Positions 22,481 to 29,344 of a stretch of 56,124 nt of DNA are shown here, in pieces. The stretch spans positions 1 through 56,124 of the IMG/VR virus record IMGVR_UViG_3300030116_004829; one strand, given 5' to 3'. Made by a program: the position numbers and the translations under genes. Source of the DNA: a virus. Under the pieces are notes generated by a model. It was not told where the DNA came from, ran no database searches, and was given only the letters and a program-made list of their open reading frames with translations. Positions within the stretch are counted from its first letter, which is position 1. Each line of letters opens with the position of its first letter.

Positions 22481-23879
22481 TATTGTTGAAAGCAGTTTAA
22501 AAAGAAAAGTACCACCAGAAAGAATTGCTTATCTTGCTTTTACAAGGAAGGCTGCAAACGAAGCTCAGGAGAGAGCTATGGTGCAATTTGGTTTTGATGC
22601 TGATCGTTTTCCTTTTTTCAGAACTTTGCACTCTCTTGCTTTTAAAAGATTAGGATTGCAAAGAGATGAAGTCATGGGTGATATTCATTATCGTAAAATC
22701 GGCAAAGCTTTAGGAATACAATTTAAAGGTATTTATGATGAAGATTTAGGATTACATGTTGGGGATGGTTTAGGAGATAAATGCTCACGAATTGAATCTT
22801 TGGCTAGAGTTGGTCTTCGATCTATTGAACATCAATATAGTATTAGCAACCAATATGATTTAACATTGCATGCAGTAAAACAATATGCTGAAAGTTTATT
22901 AATTTACAAAAAACAAAATGGTCTTTTAGATTTTACAGACATGCTAGAAAAATATATAGAACCATTACCAATAGATGTTTGCATAATTGATGAAGCACAA
23001 GATTTAAGTTCTTTGCAATATCGCATGGCAATAAAAGCATCTTCAGAAGCTTCTGAAATTTATATAGCAGGTGACGATGATCAAGCTATATTTGGTTGGG
23101 CAGGAGCTGATGTAAATAAATTTTTAAATTTGAAAGGTGACAAAAGAATACTTCCACAATCTTTTAGAGTTCCTATGTCAGTTCATAAATTAGCAACTGA
23201 TGTTGTAAAAAGAATAAGGAAAAGATATGTAAAACCATGGCAATCTAGATTAGAAAAAGGTCGAGTGATTTATGTTTCTGAAGAAAATAATATCGACTTT
23301 GGTGGAGAGGGAACTTGGCTTTGTATGGCTCGTAGTAAATATTTATTAAATAGATTTAAAAAAATTGTAAGGCAACAAGGCTATGCGTATAATTACAATG
23401 GTAAAAGTTCTTTAGATAGCGATGAAACTAAAGCCATAGTGTCTTGGGAAAAAATACGCAAAAATGAATCTATATCTATGGTTGATGCTAAAAATTTAAT
23501 AAACTTTTTTGCTTTTAAAGTAAGATTGGAAAAAAGAGATTCATATAATTATGAGCACATTTGTTCAAAAGAATCGTTTAAAGGTTTTGATTGGATGACG
23601 ATGTTAAGAAGAATAGCACCAGACGAGAGAGAATATTTAAGGTCTTGCATGAGGAATGGAGAAAATTTTAAAAGTAAACCAAGAATAACTATTTCAACAA
23701 TCCATCAAAGTAAAGGTGGTGAAGCAGATAATGTTGTATTGGCTACTGATATGGGTAAATTAAGTTGGGACAGTTTAGGAACAGATGAGGAGAATAGAGT
23801 ATGGTATGTTGCATTGACTCGTACAAAAGAAAATTTGTATCTTATAAGACCGAGAGGATTAAAGTTTTTTTCTTTATAA
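22419..23879 (+). CDS. UvrD/Rep-like superfamily 1 helicase
   Basis: This protein has 486 residues. It starts at TTG 22419 with AGAAAGGA upstream. Helicase motifs in order: Walker A GPPGTGKTT (9-17), Ia YLAFTRKAANEA, II IDEAQD (190-195), III AGDDDQAIFGWAGAD (217-231), IV LPQSFRVP, V TISTIHQSKGGEADNVVL and VI WYVALTRTKENLYL. It is shorter than UvrD (about 720) because the 1B and 2B insertions are reduced. It probably unwinds DNA during replication or recombination, working 3'-5' as the family does. No DnaB-type helicase is seen, so it may be the main one. Confidence 0.88.
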   Translation: MRHVQIILGPPGTGKTTTLLNIVESSLKRKVPPERIAYLAFTRKAANEAQERAMVQFGFDADRFPFFRTLHSLAFKRLGLQRDEVMGDIHYRKIGKALGIQFKGIYDEDLGLHVGDGLGDKCSRIESLARVGLRSIEHQYSISNQYDLTLHAVKQYAESLLIYKKQNGLLDFTDMLEKYIEPLPIDVCIIDEAQDLSSLQYRMAIKASSEASEIYIAGDDDQAIFGWAGADVNKFLNLKGDKRILPQSFRVPMSVHKLATDVVKRIRKRYVKPWQSRLEKGRVIYVSEENNIDFGGEGTWLCMARSKYLLNRFKKIVRQQGYAYNYNGKSSLDSDETKAIVSWEKIRKNESISMVDAKNLINFFAFKVRLEKRDSYNYEHICSKESFKGFDWMTMLRRIAPDEREYLRSCMRNGENFKSKPRITISTIHQSKGGEADNVVLATDMGKLSWDSLGTDEENRVWYVALTRTKENLYLIRPRGLKFFSL

Positions 23880-23883
23880 TCAG

Positions 23884-23902
23884 TAAGTCATTGTTTTTAA
23901 AG
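23884..23902 (+). promoter_or_regulatory. Upstream element of promoter D
   Basis: TAAGTCATTGTTTTTAAAG matches the element upstream of promoter A exactly over 19 bases. Here it lies 13 nt before the -35 box. Confidence 0.65.
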
Positions 23903-23915
23903 AGAAAGAAAATAC

Positions 23916-23944
23916 TTTACTTTTTTATAAAAAAGAGATAGAAT
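23916..23944 (+). promoter_or_regulatory. Early promoter D
   Basis: TTTACT, 17 nt, TAGAAT, then the TTGAGAAAGGA leader of the 209-residue gene. TAGAAT is the closest of the five -10 boxes to the sigma70 consensus. It lies after the helicase gene and should drive the 24.0-32.1 kb gene series. Confidence 0.8.
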
Positions 23945-23979
23945 AATTTTATTGTTTTATTTGAGAAAGGAAATTTAAT

Positions 23980-24609
23980 ATGAATAAAGTTTTTACAATT
24001 GATTTAAAAAGTCTTAATGTTAATGCTTATGTTAGCAGATATGTTGCTAAACAACATGGTAACGGCATGGCAGTATTTGATAATGCCGATGAGCTTTTAG
24101 AAAATCCTAATATGACAACTAATAAAGTTTTAGATGTTTTCAACAAAGTATCTCCTAAGCAAGTTAAAAGATTTGCTGATAGAAAAACTGGTGTTAAAAG
24201 ATTATTTAGTCTTATAAGTGAAACACCACTTACAAAAACTAATTGGGATTCAGGTGAATACAATCAAAAAGTTTTAGCTCAAATGGATGAAGCTAAAAAG
24301 AAATCAGATCAAGTTTTCAAAAAAGCTTGGGACGAGATGGAACTATACAAAGAAAAAGTTCCTACATCTGGACCGAAAGTTTCTAAACCACGAGGTCAGT
24401 TTGCTAATAAAAAGATCCGTTGTTTAGTAGATTGGAATCCTAGAAAAGAAGGCACTCGTGCTTGGAATAACTTTCAATTGTTTTTAGGTCACGGAACAAT
24501 TTCTTATGAAGAGTTTGTAAAGCTCGCAGCTGATCATGGTAGCAATCCTGGTGGTTGTAGAGAAGATCTTGCACACGACTTGAAAAAAGGCAGAGTTGAA
24601 ATTGTCTAA
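23980..24609 (+). CDS. Early protein of unknown function with its own promoter
   Basis: This protein has 209 residues. It starts MNKVFTIDLKSLNVNAYVSR and has a linker KVPTSGPKVSKPRGQF. A C-terminal domain (about 140-209) reads KIRCLVDWNPRKEGTRAWNN, FQLFLGHGTISYEEFVKLAA and a GCREDLAHDLKKGRVEIV end. The middle is helical and Lys-rich. No catalytic motif is recognised. Being first after promoter D with a strong leader, it is probably made in quantity. A structural DNA-binding role would fit its size and charge but is not shown. Confidence 0.6.
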   Translation: MNKVFTIDLKSLNVNAYVSRYVAKQHGNGMAVFDNADELLENPNMTTNKVLDVFNKVSPKQVKRFADRKTGVKRLFSLISETPLTKTNWDSGEYNQKVLAQMDEAKKKSDQVFKKAWDEMELYKEKVPTSGPKVSKPRGQFANKKIRCLVDWNPRKEGTRAWNNFQLFLGHGTISYEEFVKLAADHGSNPGGCREDLAHDLKKGRVEIV

Positions 24610-25039
24610 TCGAACTGTAATCCTATGTGATCTTGATGGCACTCTCTCAGACTATTCTGAGAGAGTTCATCTTTATAAAGAAAAAGATTATAAGTCTTTT
24701 AATGAAGCAGGCATAAACGATAAGCCTATTGAAAAAGTTTGCGAGATAATTAGAAATTTACATTCTGATGCTGTTGAAGTTATTGTGATGACAGCTAGAG
24801 ATGAGAGTTGTCGTCGTGATACAGCACTTTGGTTATACAAAAATAAAATACCTTTTGATCAATTGCTAATGAGACCAGAAGGTGATTTTTCTTCAGACCA
24901 AGATTGTAAATCTAAACTATTTGAAATTCATTTTGACATCGAGGATATTTGGTTTGTATTAGAAGACCGAAACTCTGTTGTTGACATGTGGAGAGAAAAA
25001 GGATTAACTTGTTTGCAAGTATCGAGGAGTGATTTTTAA
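24596..25039 (+). CDS. HAD-family 3'-phosphatase, T4 polynucleotide kinase C-terminal type
   Basis: This protein has 147 residues. It starts at TTG 24596 with AAAGG upstream (a second TTG follows at 24602). HAD motifs: CDLDGTLSDY (D12, D14), VIVMTARDE (T66), a CKSK lysine near 108 and FVLEDRNSVVDMW. The order matches the phosphatase half of T4 Pnk, including WLYKNKIPFDQLLMRPEGD; the kinase half is absent. T4 Pnk removes 3'-phosphates and 2',3'-cyclic phosphates from RNA and DNA ends, the ends a hammerhead leaves. A dNMP phosphatase is an alternative. It overlaps both neighbours. Confidence 0.7.
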   Translation: MKLSNRTVILCDLDGTLSDYSERVHLYKEKDYKSFNEAGINDKPIEKVCEIIRNLHSDAVEVIVMTARDESCRRDTALWLYKNKIPFDQLLMRPEGDFSSDQDCKSKLFEIHFDIEDIWFVLEDRNSVVDMWREKGLTCLQVSRSDF

Positions 25040-25971
25040 TGAATATATTTGGTGCAGGACTAGCAGGATTATTAGCAGGCAATATGTTTAGAAGATTTAA
25101 GCCAACCTTACATGAAGCTCAAAAAAAGCTTCCTAATAATCATGGTGCTCTTTTAAGATTCAGAACTGATAAAGTTGGGACAGCTTGTGCAATACCTTTT
25201 AAAAAAGTTAAAGTTCAAAAAGCTATAAAATATGATGGCAAGATAATTACAGAACCGAATTTATTTTTGAGTAATTTGTATTCGCAAAAAGTTACAGACT
25301 CAATATTAAGTAGATCTATTAACAACCTTGACCCTGTTGAAAGATATATAGCACCATGGGAACTTATTAATATGATGGCTAAAAATTGTCATATATATAA
25401 AGAATCTCATTTAGATATGAAAGCTATAGAACATCTAAACGAAAATAAAGTCCCAACCATATCAACCATACCAATGCCAGCTCTTATGAAAATAGTTGGT
25501 TGGAAAGACATACCTGAATTTGATTCTAAAAAAATATGGACTCAGAAAGGGAAATTATCTAAACCAGATTGCAATGTTTATCAAACTATTTATTATCCAG
25601 ACCCATTAACTCCATATTATAGGATATCAATTATTGGCAACATTGTTATATCAGAATTTATTATAGAGCCACCAGAAATGATTGGACCACACATATTTAA
25701 TGTTTTGTATGAGGATTTTGGAATAAGGGCAACTGAGATTAATGAGCTAGAACAATCTCATCAAAAGTATGGAAAAATTAAACCAATAAACGAAGCTTTA
25801 AGAAAACAATTTATTTACGAAATGACCACTAAGTATAATATTTATTCTTTAGGTCGTTTTGCAACTTGGAGACAATTGCTGCTAGATGATGTTGTTGAAG
25901 ACTGCCAACACATAGAAAAGTTTATTGACTCTAATTACAATCGGCTAATGCAACAATTAGAAAGGAACTAA
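25039..25971 (+). CDS. FAD-dependent oxidoreductase-like protein
   Basis: This 310-residue protein begins MNIFGAGLAGLLAGNMFRRF, a GxGxxG nucleotide-binding turn followed by a helix and an acidic strand end (TLHEAQ), as in FAD/NAD Rossmann folds. Near the C-terminus YSLGRFATWRQLLLDDVVED resembles the G-R-x-x-x-W ... D-D-x-x motif that contacts FAD in amine-oxidase and mutase-type flavoproteins. It lies one base before thyX, another FAD enzyme, with TAATG coupling upstream. Substrate unknown. It could reduce or modify a nucleotide, sugar or tRNA. Confidence 0.6.
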   Translation: MNIFGAGLAGLLAGNMFRRFKPTLHEAQKKLPNNHGALLRFRTDKVGTACAIPFKKVKVQKAIKYDGKIITEPNLFLSNLYSQKVTDSILSRSINNLDPVERYIAPWELINMMAKNCHIYKESHLDMKAIEHLNENKVPTISTIPMPALMKIVGWKDIPEFDSKKIWTQKGKLSKPDCNVYQTIYYPDPLTPYYRISIIGNIVISEFIIEPPEMIGPHIFNVLYEDFGIRATEINELEQSHQKYGKIKPINEALRKQFIYEMTTKYNIYSLGRFATWRQLLLDDVVEDCQHIEKFIDSNYNRLMQQLERN

Positions 25972-25972
25972 A

Positions 25973-26620
25973 ATGAGAGTTAAATTAATAAACGCAACTT
26001 CAGATGCTGTTAATCTTTTATTATTTACAAAAAATACTAGACTTATGAATGACGAAGATGCTTACAGTAAAATATCAGCTTGGGATGATGAAAAGAAACA
26101 ATCAGAACTAGACTATATGCTTAATACAATTAGATCGTCTTGGGAATTTATTGACTATACTTTTGATGTAAAAGACGTTACAAGAGGATTTACACATCAG
26201 TTTGTTAGGACTCGTCAAGGTTCATATGCCCAGCAGTCTCAAAGAACTGTTGACATGCAAGGATTTGGGTATTATACTCCTGATAGAATATATAAAGATG
26301 AAACTGCAAATATAATATATGATGATGCGATGCGAATGATAAATGATAAATATCAAGAGCTTAGAAATTTAGGCATCCCAGCAGAAGATGCAAGAGGAAT
26401 ATTACCAACAAATATTCATACGAATATTGTAGCAAAATTCAATTTGAGAACTTTAAGTGAGATGGCAAAATCTAGATTATCTCCGAGAGCTCAAGGTGAA
26501 TATCAAGAGGTGTTTAAATTAATGGTAAAAGAAGTTGTTGCTGTTCATCCATGGGCAGAAGCATTTCTTACACCTAAAGAATGGGCAGCACCTTCAATGG
26601 CGAAACCTTTAAACAAATGA
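25973..26620 (+). CDS. thyX: Flavin-dependent thymidylate synthase ThyX
   Basis: This 215-residue protein makes dTMP from dUMP using methylene-THF, FAD and NADPH. The signature R-x-R-x-x-S-x-x-x-x-S-x-R is present at 79-91 (RTRQGSYAQQSQR) after FTHQFV. The usual His of RHR is Thr here, and NE is AQ. NLRTLSEMAKSRLSPRAQGE near the C-terminus fits the ThyX region that binds dUMP. Phages often carry ThyX to feed DNA synthesis. It is cotranscribed with the FAD protein and polymerase genes. Confidence 0.88.
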   Translation: MRVKLINATSDAVNLLLFTKNTRLMNDEDAYSKISAWDDEKKQSELDYMLNTIRSSWEFIDYTFDVKDVTRGFTHQFVRTRQGSYAQQSQRTVDMQGFGYYTPDRIYKDETANIIYDDAMRMINDKYQELRNLGIPAEDARGILPTNIHTNIVAKFNLRTLSEMAKSRLSPRAQGEYQEVFKLMVKEVVAVHPWAEAFLTPKEWAAPSMAKPLNK

Positions 26621-26627
26621 GGCAGTA

Positions 26628-26927
26628 ATGTTTATGAAAAAATACGATCAAGATTTTGTTGACGTTGTACACCATTTAAATAAAAAATATAAAGGTGACA
26701 GAGATAAGACAGCAGAAAAAATGGGTGTTAAAAGAAGAACTATTAGATATATAATTAATAAAAGAAAACCATCAAAATATTATTTATCTGGTGCGAAGCT
26801 TGCGTCAAAAGTTGATAAATTTTTACAACCAGATGCTGTTGTAGAAAGCTTTCATGAACAAAATAGTAAATTAACTATCTGGCAAAGAATAAAAAAACTT
26901 TTAGGAATATTTTACAAAAAGAAATAA
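26628..26927 (+). CDS. Small helix-turn-helix DNA-binding protein
   Basis: This 99-residue basic protein has a helix-turn-helix between about 23 and 48: GDRDKTAEKMGVKRRTIRYI, then INKRKPSKYY. This is the 'D-K-x-A-E-x-x-G-x-x-R-x-T-I' form used by XRE- or homeodomain-like regulators. The C-terminal 40 residues are helical and end in lysines. It is the only clear candidate regulator in the window and might bind the GGTAAC repeats at 17.7-17.95 kb. No dimerisation or protease domain is seen. Confidence 0.6.
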   Translation: MFMKKYDQDFVDVVHHLNKKYKGDRDKTAEKMGVKRRTIRYIINKRKPSKYYLSGAKLASKVDKFLQPDAVVESFHEQNSKLTIWQRIKKLLGIFYKKK

Positions 26928-26950
26928 ATTTTAAATGAGAAAGGAACAAA

Positions 26951-27202
26951 ATGAAATACGCTGTGGCATTACTTTTGCTGTTCGCACTTTTTATGTTAAT
27001 AGGTTGCTCAAGCAAAGATGAAGTAGAAATTGTTCATCATAAAGAAATTTACCAGATGGACAGAGAAGAAGTTATAAATGCAATAAATGATTGTAGAAGT
27101 AATGGGTTGAGATCCATTATAAATAAAACGAATATAAAAACTGATTCTGGCAGAGTTCCTATTGTTATCAATGTAACTTGTGCTCCGAGAGGAGATTTTT
27201 AA
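26951..27202 (+). CDS. Small lipoprotein
   Basis: This 83-residue protein has a signal peptide (MKYAVALLLLFALFM) and a good lipobox LIGC with Cys19, followed by SSKDEVE; Ser at +2 predicts outer-membrane sorting. The mature part has two Cys residues that may form a disulphide. A TGAGAAAGGA leader precedes it. Early phage lipoproteins often block superinfection by binding the receptor, a plausible role here. Confidence 0.7.
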   Translation: MKYAVALLLLFALFMLIGCSSKDEVEIVHHKEIYQMDREEVINAINDCRSNGLRSIINKTNIKTDSGRVPIVINVTCAPRGDF

Positions 27203-27372
27203 TGATTAGGATAAGAGGAAATGATATTGAGCTTAATGAGAAAAAGATAGCAAGATTGTTCGATGTTACTTCTATACAAAGGCAAGATTTAGAACAGCTT
27301 TTTGATAAAGCGAATAATTATGAAGACGACATTGAAAAAGCATTTCAAGACGGGAAAAGAGAAAATGAATAA
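27202..27372 (+). CDS. 56-residue hypothetical protein
   Basis: ATG 27202 overlaps the lipoprotein stop as TAATG. The product begins MIRIRGNDIELNEKKIARLF and is helical and acidic after that. It overlaps the next gene by eight bases. The open frame extends upstream to 27178 but without leader. Function unknown. Confidence 0.55.
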   Translation: MIRIRGNDIELNEKKIARLFDVTSIQRQDLEQLFDKANNYEDDIEKAFQDGKRENE

Positions 27373-27658
27373 AGATGCAGCAAAAATACTCGAAGATATG
27401 GCAGAAACTTTTAGGGAGAGAAATAAAGTTTATGGCGACAACTATAAAACTGTTGGAGAAGTCATGGTGGCTTTATTCCCCAAAGGTGTCAATCTTAAAA
27501 CTGTTGATGATTATAATGTTTGGCACTTGTTTGAATTAATGGTTGTAAAAATTACAAGATTTGCTAATAATGGTTTGAAACACAAAGATTCAATTCACGA
27601 TGCAGCAGTTTATGCAGCAATGGTTGAATCATTAATAAAAGGAAATAATGATGAGTAA
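27365..27658 (+). CDS. DUF1599/DUF6378-like small protein
   Basis: ATG 27365 has GGGAAAAGAG before it and gives 97 residues; the longer frame from 27302 lies in the previous gene. The pattern F-x-x-R-x-x-x-Y-G (TFRERNKVYGDN), then VVKITRFANNG and KDSIHDAAVYAAMVESLI, matches a short all-helical phage family (DUF1599/DUF6378-type) found with nucleotide-metabolism genes, here near thyX. The family's reaction is not established. The family name is by recall. Confidence 0.6.
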   Translation: MNKDAAKILEDMAETFRERNKVYGDNYKTVGEVMVALFPKGVNLKTVDDYNVWHLFELMVVKITRFANNGLKHKDSIHDAAVYAAMVESLIKGNNDE

Positions 27659-28322
27659 TATTTTAATAACAGGCACTGGCAAAGGCTTGGGCAAAGCTAT
27701 GAAAGAAGAACTTACTAATCAAGGTCATTTAGTTCATAGTTATAATTTAGAAGATGGCTTTGATATTCGGAAAACTAATTCAATTGCATTCCCATCTATT
27801 GACATATTAATAAATAATGCTGGAATTAATTTAATAGACTGGCTAGAAAATTTTGAGGAAGATATGTGGGATGAAGTTATGGACACGAATGCAAAAGGCA
27901 TATACATGATGACTAAAGCTTGCTTGCCTTTATTAATAAAAAGCAAAGGAACTGTTCTTAACATTGTTAGTAATGCTGCCCACATGCCTATGACTTGTTC
28001 ACTGGCTTACAATGCATCTAAAGGTGCAGCTCATATTATGACTTTGCAGTTAGCTCGTGAGTTGACTAAAAAATATGAAATAACAGTTTTTGGGATAGCA
28101 CCGAATAAATTATCAGGAACTGGTATGAGTGAATCAATAGATAATCAAGTTGTTAAGACTCGTGGCTGGACAAAAAAATATGCTCAAAATTATCAGCTTA
28201 ATGGATTATTAACAGGAAAAGAAACCCCACCAGAAAAAGTAGCAGAGTTTGTTGCTTTTCTACTTCAATCAAAAGAGCATCATCGCTATTTAAGTGGATG
28301 CATATTACCATATGGAGCTTAA
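27648..28322 (+). CDS. Short-chain dehydrogenase/reductase (SDR)
   Basis: This 224-residue protein is a complete classical SDR. Cofactor motif TGTGKGLG is at 8-15, NNAG at 56-59, catalytic Ser near 108 (NIVSNAA) and YNASK at 121-125, and C-terminal YLSGCILPYGA is the usual end. The acidic/neutral residue after beta-2 (SYNLEDG) does not decide NAD versus NADP. It is slightly short but nothing essential is missing. It is followed two bases later by a VOC-type gene, suggesting a shared substrate. The metabolic role is unknown. Confidence 0.85.
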   Translation: MMSNILITGTGKGLGKAMKEELTNQGHLVHSYNLEDGFDIRKTNSIAFPSIDILINNAGINLIDWLENFEEDMWDEVMDTNAKGIYMMTKACLPLLIKSKGTVLNIVSNAAHMPMTCSLAYNASKGAAHIMTLQLARELTKKYEITVFGIAPNKLSGTGMSESIDNQVVKTRGWTKKYAQNYQLNGLLTGKETPPEKVAEFVAFLLQSKEHHRYLSGCILPYGA

Positions 28323-28323
28323 A

Positions 28324-28821
28324 ATGAAATTTACTATAGAACAAATCGCTATCTGCCCAAAAAATCCTATCGCTGCAAAAAAGCTTTTAAAAGAAATTGG
28401 TGCAGTTGAATGGGCTGAAGACCATGTTGTTGCATCTGGCACAGTGTTCGGAGAACATGACGTTAAGAATGAAGCAAATTTATCTTTTAATTACGATATC
28501 TTTGCAGGTAAAGAATTCGAGATTTTAAATTATACTTCTGGAAAAAATTGGGTTGATGAAACTGGTGGTTTACAAATATCTAAAGAAAGGAACACAGTCA
28601 GCCATTTAGGAATGCATTGTTCGGCAGAAGAATTATTAAAATGGAGAAAGTTTTTTAAAGATAGAAATATAATCGTAGCTCAAGAAGTTTTTACAGAATC
28701 TCATACTAATCCTGTAATCGCAGGCAAGAGATCTTACAACTATGTAATTTTTAATACGAAGCCAATATTAGGAGTTGATTTGAAATTTATAGTCAGGATA
28801 AATAAAGATGATAGTGTTTGA
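28324..28821 (+). CDS. Glyoxalase/VOC-superfamily-like protein
   Basis: ATG 28324 gives 165 residues; the longer frame from 28294 is in the SDR gene. The order beta (MKFTIEQIAICPKNPIAAKK), a FEILNYTSG strand, SHLGMHCSAEELLKWRKFF and a final GVDLKFIVRI strand fits one betaalphabetabetabeta pair of the VOC fold. The His in SHLGMH and acidic residues in EFEIL are at places where metal ligands often stand. The enzyme activity is unknown. It overlaps the DnaQ-like gene by 14 nt. Confidence 0.6.
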   Translation: MKFTIEQIAICPKNPIAAKKLLKEIGAVEWAEDHVVASGTVFGEHDVKNEANLSFNYDIFAGKEFEILNYTSGKNWVDETGGLQISKERNTVSHLGMHCSAEELLKWRKFFKDRNIIVAQEVFTESHTNPVIAGKRSYNYVIFNTKPILGVDLKFIVRINKDDSV

Positions 28822-29344
28822 TCTAGAAACAACAGGATTGCCTAAAGCTGAAGGCTCAGACTTAGATTTACAACCTAGAATAATTGAGTTCGGTGCAATA
28901 AGATTTACCGATGGTAATTTCGAAGAATATGATAGGTTAGAATTTATGTGTAATCCTGGACACAACCTAGATCCTAAAATTAGTAAAATAACAGGCATTA
29001 GTGACGAAGATTTAAAAAAAGAAAAACCTTTTATTTATTATTATAAAGATTTATGTAAATTCTTTCTTGGCGAAACATCAATGGCTGCACACAATTTACC
29101 TTTTGATAGAAAGATTTTAAGATTCGAATTAGAAAGAATAGATAAACTTACAAAATTTCCTTGGCCAGTGGATCATATATGCACAGTTGAAGTTGGTCAA
29201 GGTGTTTGGGGTAAAATGCGTAAATTAAGTGAAATATATAAAGAGATCACTGGAAAAGAACATAAAGGTGCTCACAGATCTTTAGTTGATGTAGAAGCAA
29301 CAATAGAAATATTAAAGTGGTATAAAAAAGAAGGACACATTTGA
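28808..29344 (+). CDS. DnaQ-like 3'-5' proofreading exonuclease
   Basis: This 178-residue protein has the DEDDh exonuclease motifs: Exo I FDLETTG (4-10), Exo II AAHNLPFD (93-100) and Exo III GAHRSLVDVEAT (H156, D161). It corresponds to the epsilon subunit of DNA polymerase III or the exonuclease of T4-like replisomes. The stop overlaps the dnaE start (TGATG), so the two are made together and most likely act together. It lacks a C-terminal clamp-binding tail. Confidence 0.88.
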   Translation: MIVFDLETTGLPKAEGSDLDLQPRIIEFGAIRFTDGNFEEYDRLEFMCNPGHNLDPKISKITGISDEDLKKEKPFIYYYKDLCKFFLGETSMAAHNLPFDRKILRFELERIDKLTKFPWPVDHICTVEVGQGVWGKMRKLSEIYKEITGKEHKGAHRSLVDVEATIEILKWYKKEGHI

